64,000 nt of DNA from Herbinix hemicellulosilytica. Its GTDB lineage: Bacteria > Bacillota > Clostridia > Lachnospirales > Lachnospiraceae. The position numbers and the translations under genes are program-made. Location: positions 20,676 to 84,675 of the forward strand of contig NZ_CVTD020000028.1 in NCBI RefSeq assembly GCF_002904165.1, written 5' to 3'. The notes below the pieces were generated by a model. It was given only the letters and a program-made list of their open reading frames with translations, had not been told where the DNA came from and did not search any database. This document shows, piece after piece, positions 56,570-64,000 of this stretch; the first letter of the stretch is position 1, and every line of letters begins with the position of its first letter.

Positions 56570-58696
56570 TTATATCGTGAATTTCTTTACAGCCTTTGTT
56601 AACTCGTCCGCATTATCTTTTAATGATTTAGCCGAATTATTCAAAGCCTCTACGGAATTTAACTGCTCTGTGGCAGCCTGGCTTACAGAGTTAGATGATG
56701 CTGCAATTTCTTCCAGTACAGCACTTATATTTTCAATTGATCCCAAAGTACTAATTCTTGATTCTTCGATATTGTTTATATTTTCAGAGATGTAATTTAA
56801 ATTAACAATCAATTTTTCAACACTTTCATTGATTCTATCATAAGAAACTGTTGTATTTTTTACCGCATTTTCCTGCTGGCTTATAACTTTTTCTACCTTT
56901 TTAGCTGTTTCAACTGCTGTTTGGGTGTCATCCCAGATGCTGGCTATTATTTTTTGAATTTCATTAACAGAATATTTTGATTTTTCAGCCAGATTTCTAA
57001 TTTCGTTGGCAACTACAGCAAAACCTCTGCCGGCATCTCCGGCTCTGGCAGCCTCTATTGAAGCATTTAGTGACAGCAGGTTGGTCTGGTCTACTATTTC
57101 ATTAATTACTTTGGTTATCTGCGTTACGGCGGTCGACTTTTCTGCCAGAGTTTCAATTGCATTAATTATATCAGTAGTTATATCAATAGTCGCTTTAGTC
57201 TGCTGATTAAGTTCTTGTGTACAATTGGTACCTTCTGCGATCGATACCTTAACATGGTCAGCAATCCTGCTTATTTCTTTTGTATTATCGCTTACCAGAA
57301 CAATCTTCTTTGACAAATTGTCCATCTGTACAAGGCATTCTTCAGCATCATTGGCTTGCTGCATAATTCCTTGTTCTATTTCGTTCATGGCACGGGAGAT
57401 ACCCTCTGTGTTTTTTAAGAATACAGCAGACGTTTGATTTAATTCGACAGAAGACTCTGACACTATACCGCTTAACAGGTTAACCTGTTTTATCAAATCT
57501 TTCATATTTGAAAAGGTTGATTTTATTTCTTCAATTAGTGTTTTAAATTCATCATTCCTGTTGGTATGAAAATCAACTGTCAAGTCTCCGCTAGCTGCTT
57601 TTTTAAGGCCGGATATAACATTTTTAATAGTCTTGTCTATACCGGTTGATATCATTGCCGCTATAACTACCGCAATAACACAAGCTACTAATACCAGTAG
57701 AACGGTGATGTTTCTGATACCTGTTGCTTGTCCGGTAATAGTGGATTTTGGTATCAGGGAGCAAATCATAGCACCGGTATTACCGATTTTTGAGTACATA
57801 AACAAATAAGATTTACCGTTGAATTTTACATATTCGGATCCTTTAATTTCACTGTTTTCCAATGCATTTTTGTAAAATGACTGGTCACTGAAAAGTATTT
57901 CTTCGTTATCATTTTTTGTAATCTCTTTTCCGTCTGCGGTTACAAAGGCTAATATTCCGGTGTCATCGAGATTTGTGTTCTTAAGGATATTCTTGATCAC
58001 ATCAGCCTGTACGTCGATGATAAGAAAAGATGGAAAGTTAGGATATTTACGGATTAAACGCAAAGAGTAATTTGCGCTGTTTGTCTCAAACTTTTCATCT
58101 AAATAAGCATCGCTTCCAGACCAAATTAAATTGGACCTGTTATTAACTAACTGTTCACCTATATCTGTATCAAGAATCCCTTTATAAATTTCGCTGTTCA
58201 ATGTAATACTGTTTTTTGAAGAAATTGCCGTAATGCTTTCGGGTATTACATAGATGCTGAGTATAAAGTCATCTACTGTACTTTTCACAACAAAATCATT
58301 TTGTATGTTATTTAAAAGCTGAAACATTTCAGCCTTAGAATCTATATGTGCAAATGTGAAGTATCTGTTTATATTATTATCACTGAGATATTCCTGCGAT
58401 GTGTTTTCTACTGTTTTTAAACCAAAGCTTATGTATTCGGCTGTTTTTTCAACTACTTGTATAGCAGTATCCTGATATTTATTAGAAAGACCTGAGGCAG
58501 CCAATCGATACGAAGAAATACCTAATATGATAATAAAGGCTATGGGGATTAAAAATGAAAGGATTAATTTAATACGCAGAGAAGAAAACTGTTTTGGCAT
58601 GGGAATTTTATTTAGAAGTTGCTTCCCTTTGTGTAGCATTGATAATATTCCGTTTTTTACGTTTTCTTTAGTAGAATTATTTTTAACGCCCATCAT
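56570..58696 (-). CDS. Methyl-accepting chemotaxis protein
   Basis: 708 aa receptor. A membrane helix at about 44-65 and another near 325-350 frame an extracytoplasmic dCache-like sensing domain (about 66-320). HAMP follows, then a long signalling coiled coil with the hairpin tip [35 protein letters not shown] (spanning about 555-590). It passes ligand occupancy to CheA/CheW. The ligand is unknown. ATG or the next ATG codon (58693) both fit the GGAGG site. No che genes nearby. Confidence 0.95.
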   Translation of the reverse strand: MMGVKNNSTKENVKNGILSMLHKGKQLLNKIPMPKQFSSLRIKLILSFLIPIAFIIILGISSYRLAASGLSNKYQDTAIQVVEKTAEYISFGLKTVENTSQEYLSDNNINRYFTFAHIDSKAEMFQLLNNIQNDFVVKSTVDDFILSIYVIPESITAISSKNSITLNSEIYKGILDTDIGEQLVNNRSNLIWSGSDAYLDEKFETNSANYSLRLIRKYPNFPSFLIIDVQADVIKNILKNTNLDDTGILAFVTADGKEITKNDNEEILFSDQSFYKNALENSEIKGSEYVKFNGKSYLFMYSKIGNTGAMICSLIPKSTITGQATGIRNITVLLVLVACVIAVVIAAMISTGIDKTIKNVISGLKKAASGDLTVDFHTNRNDEFKTLIEEIKSTFSNMKDLIKQVNLLSGIVSESSVELNQTSAVFLKNTEGISRAMNEIEQGIMQQANDAEECLVQMDNLSKKIVLVSDNTKEISRIADHVKVSIAEGTNCTQELNQQTKATIDITTDIINAIETLAEKSTAVTQITKVINEIVDQTNLLSLNASIEAARAGDAGRGFAVVANEIRNLAEKSKYSVNEIQKIIASIWDDTQTAVETAKKVEKVISQQENAVKNTTVSYDRINESVEKLIVNLNYISENINNIEESRISTLGSIENISAVLEEIAASSNSVSQAATEQLNSVEALNNSAKSLKDNADELTKAVKKFTI

Positions 58697-59188
58697 TTTA
58701 CCTCCAGTTTCAAAACCAGTCCACCCATATAAATTATGTTAGTGCTGTACCTGCAGGTAAAATGACTTACGTTACAAGTTACTCACTATCATAATCTATA
58801 TAGACTCGTGGTTTATTATAAGATAATTTGTAATAGTTTGTCGAATAATATCATTAATTTTACCATAAATTATGAAAATTGACTAGACTAAATATATTAT
58901 CTTAAATTATTTTTATATAATGTTATAGATGACTTTATCTTGAAAGCTAAAATAATTTATATATATTAGTAGTTTCGCTGATTTAAAAAATTTTTACAGA
59001 ATTAACTTTTATATAAAAGGTTGCCGAATTATATAAGGGGATAAGAATAAATCGTTTAGACATTAATTATTAATTATTAATAAAATTGTCGAAATAAAGT
59101 AAAAAAGGATAGAATTTTATTATGGAATGTGATATGGTTAGTGTGTTTGCTTTTTTGATGGGGAGAATGACTTAGAGAATGAAGGTAT
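58697..59188. other. AT-rich 490-bp spacer between divergent genes
   Basis: Holds the divergent control regions of the chemotaxis receptor and MATE genes. I see A/T runs and the short direct repeats ATTAATT near 59060-59085, but no clear promoter boxes, hairpin or coding frame. Confidence 0.6.
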
Positions 59189-60547
59189 ATGAAAATGGTA
59201 TCTTATAAAAAGGATAAAGAAATTAGTTTTGGACCCATGTTTCGTAAAATAATCCTTTTTGCATTGCCTATCATGGCAATGAATATACTCCAGCTTTTAT
59301 TTAATGCAGCGGACTTGGTTGTAGTCGGAAGATTTGCAAGTAAAGAAGCAATGGCAGCAGTTGGCGCCACAGGTGCAATTATTAACTTGATAGTTAACTT
59401 ATTTATGGGATTATCAGTGGGAACAAGTGTTATAGTAGCTCAGGATTATGGAGCTCAGGATGCGAAAGCAATAGAAAAATCGGTCCATACTTCAATAACT
59501 GTAAGTGTTATTGCAGGTATTACAGTGATGATATTGGGACTTTTACTTTGTAATCCAATGTTAATTATGATCGGTACACCTGCTGATATTATTGATTTAT
59601 CCGCTGTATATATGAGAATATATTTTCTTGGTGTCCCGGCAAGTATGATATATAATTTCGGTGCCGCGATACTTCGTGCAATTGGAGATAGCCGTAGGCC
59701 AATGTATTATTTAGTGATATCCGGTATTACAAATGCCTTATTGAACATGTATTTTGTTATAGTACTGAATATGAGCGTGAACGGTGTGGCCTGGGCTACC
59801 ATTATATCTCAGTATCTGTCGATGATTTTGATTCTTTGGTGCTTAATACGCAATGAGGAAAGAACAATCCGATTGAATTTAAGAAAGTTGCATATAGATC
59901 GTGAAAAACTTGCGAAAGTTATAAAAATTGGTTTGCCGGCCGGTTTGCAGTCACTGCTTTTTTCGATTTCCAATGTACTCATTCAGTCTGCAATTAATTC
60001 ATTTGGTACTGCTATGGTAGCAGCAAGTTCCGCGGCCGGAAATATCGAGGGATTTGTCGCAACTCCCATGAATGCATATTATAATGCGGCTATAACGTAT
60101 ACCGGTCAGAGTATGGGAGCAAAAAAATATGACAGGATAGATGAGATAGCAAAAATTTGTACCATTTTGACTTTTGCTACATGGATAATAGTAGGCGGGC
60201 TTACAATGATATTCAGTAGACCGCTGTTATCTATTTTTAACTCTGACCCTGAAGTCATTCGGCTTGGTGCAATCAGAATCAATGTCCTTATGGTAGCTTA
60301 CTTTACATGTGGTATCATGAATGTTTTTCCGGGGTTAACCCGTGGTATGGGATATTCGGTATTACCGATGCTTTGTACGTTAATCGGAGCCTGCCTGTTT
60401 CGTATAGTATGGCTGGTTACTTTCTTTAAATGGTTTCGAAACGTCTACATGCTTTTTGCCTGCTATCCTGTAACCTGGGCACTGGCAGGAATAGGACAGG
60501 TAGTAAGTTTCTTTTATGCGAGGAAGAAGATAAGGCAGGAAGCGTGA
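59189..60547 (+). CDS. MATE family efflux transporter
   Basis: 452 aa, about 12 membrane helices. Begins the MATE fold with ILFALPIMAMNILQLLFNAADLVVVGRFAS, and the second half repeats the pattern with IGLPAGLQSLLFSISNVLIQSAINSFGT. It exports drugs or cationic metabolites using a sodium or proton gradient. The start could also be ATG 59195, which is better spaced from GAAGG. Followed by a strong terminator. Confidence 0.93.
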   Translation: MKMVSYKKDKEISFGPMFRKIILFALPIMAMNILQLLFNAADLVVVGRFASKEAMAAVGATGAIINLIVNLFMGLSVGTSVIVAQDYGAQDAKAIEKSVHTSITVSVIAGITVMILGLLLCNPMLIMIGTPADIIDLSAVYMRIYFLGVPASMIYNFGAAILRAIGDSRRPMYYLVISGITNALLNMYFVIVLNMSVNGVAWATIISQYLSMILILWCLIRNEERTIRLNLRKLHIDREKLAKVIKIGLPAGLQSLLFSISNVLIQSAINSFGTAMVAASSAAGNIEGFVATPMNAYYNAAITYTGQSMGAKKYDRIDEIAKICTILTFATWIIVGGLTMIFSRPLLSIFNSDPEVIRLGAIRINVLMVAYFTCGIMNVFPGLTRGMGYSVLPMLCTLIGACLFRIVWLVTFFKWFRNVYMLFACYPVTWALAGIGQVVSFFYARKKIRQEA

Positions 60548-60576
60548 GAAAATTTTGAAAATATGTAAAATGATAC

Positions 60577-60625
60577 AAAAGGTAGTAGTGGCACTTGATA
60601 AAGTGATACTGCTACCTTTTGAGCA
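60577..60625 (+). terminator. Intrinsic terminator after the MATE gene
   Basis: AAAGGTAG-TAGTGG-CACTT pairs with AAGTG-ATACTG-CTACCTTT around a GATA loop (one G-U, a two-base mismatch), then TTTTGAG. Confidence 0.8.
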
Positions 60626-60808
60626 TATATGGAGGAAAGAATTTATGTATTACAAATACTGCCGATGAAATATAAAAAATGAAACAGATCAAATACACAA
60701 AAATTCTTAATACATATAAAAATAGTAAACTATTGTAAGGAATTGTTTGAATTTGCGGTTTATTATGTTAAAATGTATATAAAAACCCAGTTATATATGG
60801 AGGATGAT

Positions 60809-63043
60809 ATGTTTTATTCAGATAGACCGATTAACTCAAATAAAGAGGATCAGCTAGGAAGAAGCAATTTTGCAAAATTACTTGCAAAAGCTATTTATAA
60901 TCTGAATAATAAGGATACTTTCACTATTGCTCTTAGTGGTAAATGGGGAAGTGGAAAAACCTCTCTTGTTAATATGATGCTAAAAGAATTAGAGGAAAAT
61001 CAAAAAGATATAAATGACAATAATAAAATTATAATAATACGTTTTGAGCCATGGAATTTTTATGATGCCAATCAACTTTTATCCCAATTCTTTATTAGAT
61101 TATCTAGTGAATTACGCAGTAAAGGCGATACTAATTTGGCTAAAGTAGGAGATGCAGTTGAAAAATATGCAGAAGCGTTTGATCTGGCAGAAATGATCCC
61201 GTATGTTGGCAAACCATTGGCTTTAATAGGAAAAAACTGCACAAAAATACTTGGTAAAAGGATGAAAAAAGGCTTTGATGAAAGTGACATACTAAAACAA
61301 AAAGAGTTTGTGATCAATCTTCTTATAAAGCAAAATAAAAGAATACTTATTGTTATTGATGATATAGATAGGTTAAGTAATGAGCAAATACGACAAGTTT
61401 TTCAATTGATTGCATCTGTTGCAAAGTTTCCAAATATGATTTATCTATTGGTATTTGATAAGGATATTGTTATTAAAGCACTAGAAAAAGTTCAAGAAGG
61501 TGAAGGAGAGGATTATCTAAAAAAGATAATTCAAATGCCTATTCAAATTCCAGACATTCCAAAGGAAAAGCTAAGGCAAGTATTTTTTAATCGTTTGACA
61601 TCAATTCTTAATGAATTTAAAGATATAAGTTTTCAACAATCTAGATGGCAAAGATTATATATGATGTGTATTGATCCATTTATAAATAATTTAAGAGATA
61701 TTAATCGGCTTTGTAATTCAATAAAGTTTAAATTAATATCTATATATTCAGAAATCGATTTTACTGATATTGTTATAATATCTGCAATAGAAATTTTTTT
61801 ACCACAAATTTATGAATGGATCAAAAATAATAAATCATTCCTAACAGGTGAATTTAATGTGGAGCTACTACTTTGGAATAGAAAATCACAAAAAGAAATG
61901 TACGATTTTTATTATTCTGAAATAAAAACGCTGTTACATCAAAAAAATAAAGAAAAAATAAAAACAGATAAAGATAAAAAAGACGATATAGAAACAGTCA
62001 TTACATGTTTATCTCATCTGTTTCCATATTTCGGACAAAAGATTGGACGAGCTTATGAGGTAAATGACTTAAATATGTTTAGAAAAAACAATCTGATTGC
62101 GCATCCAGAGAAGTTCAATAGATATTTTGATCTTGACTTGAATAATGTTGGATTAAGAAAAGCAGAAATTAATAAAGCAGTTTACTCATTAAATCAAGAT
62201 GAATTAAAAAATTATCTTCTGGATCAGGATAAAAAAGGGATTAGTTATGAATTTCTTGAAGAAATAAATGCTATGAGATCTGAAATACCATCGGAAAGAG
62301 CAAAAATTATAATAGATGTGTTACTTGAGACTTCTACTGAATTAGATGTTATTACTAATAAAATGATTTTCTCGGTAAGTTCTAGCTTTTATGCAAAACA
62401 TATGATAATTGATTTATTAGATATAATTGATCCATCAGAGAGACTTAGCTTTCTTATTAATAAAATAAATAATGCTAATATAGCAATTTTGCAAACTATA
62501 GCAACAATTATTAATACGATTGAATTAGGTTATGGAAGATTGGCGGCTAATGGAATTGAAAGAGCTTATAAAAAAGTAATTACTTTAGATGAACTTATTA
62601 AACTTGAAGAAATATTTATTCTAAGACTAAAAGCTATATTAAATGAATATAATCTTTTTGATTTTAGAGATTGGAAAATGGTTTGCTATCTTTTGGAGAA
62701 TTTTGATTCAGATTTTGCGAGTGAATACCTATCAAATGCATTAAACGAAGAAAAAAATATTGCAAGATACTTGGAAGATTCAGTAGTTGCATGGACTGGT
62801 AATGATGTAGAATACGAAATTACTGAAAATTATAAAAAATATTTGACAGAAGACAGGATATTTCATGCTATTAATAATTTGGTTGAATCTGGTGATTTAT
62901 TTATGTTACCTGAGGAAACACAGTACAAATGTGTAGCTTTCTACATAAAAGTGTCTGGTAATTATAAGTATAGTAAATATATTCCTAAATCCGATGTAAT
63001 TAAATTATTAAAAAATATTGAAGAAAAAAGAGTAATTAAATAA
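60809..63043 (+). CDS. KAP family P-loop NTPase
   Basis: 744 aa. Walker A ALSGKWGSGKTSLVNMML (near 45-60), KAP-specific FEPWNFYDANQLLSQFF, Walker B ILIVIDDIDRLS, and FPNMIYLLVFDKDIV for the sensor region. No obvious membrane insertion between Walker A and B, unlike many KAP NTPases. The C-terminal 350 residues are helical with no recognised motif. Base composition and codon choice are clearly AT-richer than its neighbours, and an ISL3-family element follows 60 bp on, so it is probably acquired. KAP proteins include phage-exclusion factors such as PifA of plasmid F; a defence role is possible but unproven. ATG 60809 preceded by TGGAGG. Confidence 0.9.
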   Translation: MFYSDRPINSNKEDQLGRSNFAKLLAKAIYNLNNKDTFTIALSGKWGSGKTSLVNMMLKELEENQKDINDNNKIIIIRFEPWNFYDANQLLSQFFIRLSSELRSKGDTNLAKVGDAVEKYAEAFDLAEMIPYVGKPLALIGKNCTKILGKRMKKGFDESDILKQKEFVINLLIKQNKRILIVIDDIDRLSNEQIRQVFQLIASVAKFPNMIYLLVFDKDIVIKALEKVQEGEGEDYLKKIIQMPIQIPDIPKEKLRQVFFNRLTSILNEFKDISFQQSRWQRLYMMCIDPFINNLRDINRLCNSIKFKLISIYSEIDFTDIVIISAIEIFLPQIYEWIKNNKSFLTGEFNVELLLWNRKSQKEMYDFYYSEIKTLLHQKNKEKIKTDKDKKDDIETVITCLSHLFPYFGQKIGRAYEVNDLNMFRKNNLIAHPEKFNRYFDLDLNNVGLRKAEINKAVYSLNQDELKNYLLDQDKKGISYEFLEEINAMRSEIPSERAKIIIDVLLETSTELDVITNKMIFSVSSSFYAKHMIIDLLDIIDPSERLSFLINKINNANIAILQTIATIINTIELGYGRLAANGIERAYKKVITLDELIKLEEIFILRLKAILNEYNLFDFRDWKMVCYLLENFDSDFASEYLSNALNEEKNIARYLEDSVVAWTGNDVEYEITENYKKYLTEDRIFHAINNLVESGDLFMLPEETQYKCVAFYIKVSGNYKYSKYIPKSDVIKLLKNIEEKRVIK

Positions 63044-63100
63044 GGCATATAGTAAATGCCTATTTCACAAACCCATCTTTTCAGTTTATAATAAAAAAAG

Positions 63101-63139
63101 ACCTCCCAGTGCCAGTCAATCATCTAACCACCAGGAGGT
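63101..63139 (+). promoter_or_regulatory. Hairpin that can mask the transposase ribosome binding site
   Basis: ACCTCC (63101-63106) is complementary to the GGAGGT ribosome binding site (63134-63139) before the transposase ATG; the 27 bases between would form the loop. This is a plausible translation brake, as seen in several insertion sequences. Confidence 0.45.
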
Positions 63140-63147
63140 AAATACAA

Positions 63148-64000
63148 ATGCCTAATAATCTTATCACAAATTTATTAAATTTGGAAGGCATTTTTGAAAA
63201 AAATTACTCAAGCAGATAATTATTTAAAGATTTTCATTGAAACCAAAGCCACTACACAGACCTGCCCTTGCTGCCATCAGCCTACAAAACAGATACATGA
63301 TTACCGTGAGCAAAAAATTAAAGATTTACCTTTACAGTTTAAAGACTGCTATCTCATTCTTAGAAAAAGGCGATATCGCTGCAAGTGCGGAAAACGTTTT
63401 TTTGAAAAATATCATTTTTTAGCCCGTTATCAGCAACGAACCACACGTCTAACTCAATACATAGCGAATGAATTGCGTAATTCAGTTTCTATAAAAGCCG
63501 TCGCTGATAAAGCTAATGTATCTCATTCAACGGTCACTAGAATTCTGGATACCATTCATTATTCCAGTTCTCCATTGAAAGATGCGATTGCTATTGATGA
63601 ATTTAAAGGAAATGCTGATACAGGTAAATATCAATGTATTATTGTTAATCCTAAGAAGAATTACATTATGGATATTCTACCTGACAGAACAAGGTCTCAT
63701 CTTTCTGCTTACTTTAAAGAATTGAATCGTAATGACAGATACCGGGTTAAGTTCTTTGTTTGTGATATGTGGCAGCCATATGTTGATTTAGCTTATAGTT
63801 ATTTTCCCAATGCAGTAGTTATAATTGACAAATATCATTTCATTAGGCATGTAACCTGGGCAATTGAAAATGTACGAAAAAGAATTCAAAAATCCATGAC
63901 TCCTACTCTAAGAAAATACTACAAAAGAAGTCGAAAATTAATTCTTACCAGGTATTATAAGTTAAAAGATGAAGATAAAAAAGCTTGTGATCTTATGTTA
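63148..64000 (+). pseudogene. ISL3-family transposase, frameshifted and cut by the window end
   Basis: AGGAGG and ATG 63148 start MPNNLITNLLNLEGIFEK, which stops after 23 codons. One base less in the run of seven A near 63196-63202 would join it to the long downstream frame reading ITQADNYLKIFIETKATT, QTCPCCHQPT, CKCGKRFFEKYH, IDEFKGNAD and FVCDMWQPYVDLA. That is an ISL3 transposase with its zinc finger and the first DDE residues. The frame is still open at base 64000. Either a broken copy or one that relies on slippage at the A-run. IS ends cannot be set from here. Confidence 0.88.

Overview
The window is AT-rich, densely packed chromosomal DNA from an anaerobic, motile, spore-forming member of the Clostridia, most likely Lachnospiraceae. 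Evidence for this is the flagellin/FliS pair, the sporulation proteins BofA and SpoIID, a clostridial-type Tad pilus operon, a T-box before trpBA, and many strong AGGAGG ribosome binding sites with occasional TTG/GTG starts. I see no tRNA, rRNA or CRISPR array. The species cannot be named from this window.

Layout. 1-4.6 kb: end of a large flagellar protein with a FliK-like C-terminus, flagellin and a FliS-type chaperone. 4.6-5.3 kb: a YaaL-like gene and bofA, divergent. 5.5-16.3 kb: one long Tad/Flp-type pilus operon (TadZ-like, CpaF/TadA ATPase, TadB, TadC, Flp-like pilin, DUF5702-type protein, TadE-like proteins, prepilin peptidase, FHA protein), interrupted by a 151-bp element with perfect 22-bp inverted ends. 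16.6-33.6 kb: housekeeping genes (glycerol kinase, rhomboid, flavodoxin-SCP2 fusion, histidine kinase, HIT, MurG, TSCPD protein, serine hydrolase, MtnN, MoxR-DUF58-transglutaminase triad, an IS1380-family element, SpoIID, zinc ribbon protein, nicotinamidase-like hydrolase). 33.9-36.6 kb: Trp T-box and trpBA.

36.8-50.3 kb is the most unusual region. A consensus promoter drives a 40-codon leader peptide packed with Met and Cys codons. It is followed by a strong intrinsic terminator and an upstream segment able to form a competing antiterminator, so it looks like a ribosome-mediated Met/Cys attenuator. Downstream, all on the same strand, lie an M20 peptidase, a C39-like papain-fold protein, a cystathionine gamma-synthase/lyase-type enzyme, NifD-like and NifK-like subunits, a NifX-like protein, a NifB-type radical SAM protein, an O-acetylhomoserine sulfhydrylase (MetY), a SsuABC-type lipoprotein/permease/ATPase transporter and a NifH-like reductase. 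NifE/N and other nitrogen-fixation genes are absent. The working model, by analogy with the methylthio-alkane reductase (Mar) family, is a nitrogenase-like reductase that takes sulfur from an imported organosulfur compound. The released thiol would be fixed onto O-acetylhomoserine to make methionine, and the operon would be induced when Met/Cys-charged tRNA is scarce.

50.3-64 kb is an accessory region. It holds a GH3 glycosidase with reversed domain order between apparent gene remnants, NagA, a uridine-kinase-like protein, a chemotaxis receptor, a MATE transporter, a visibly AT-richer KAP-family P-loop NTPase, and a frameshifted ISL3-family transposase that runs off the end of the window.
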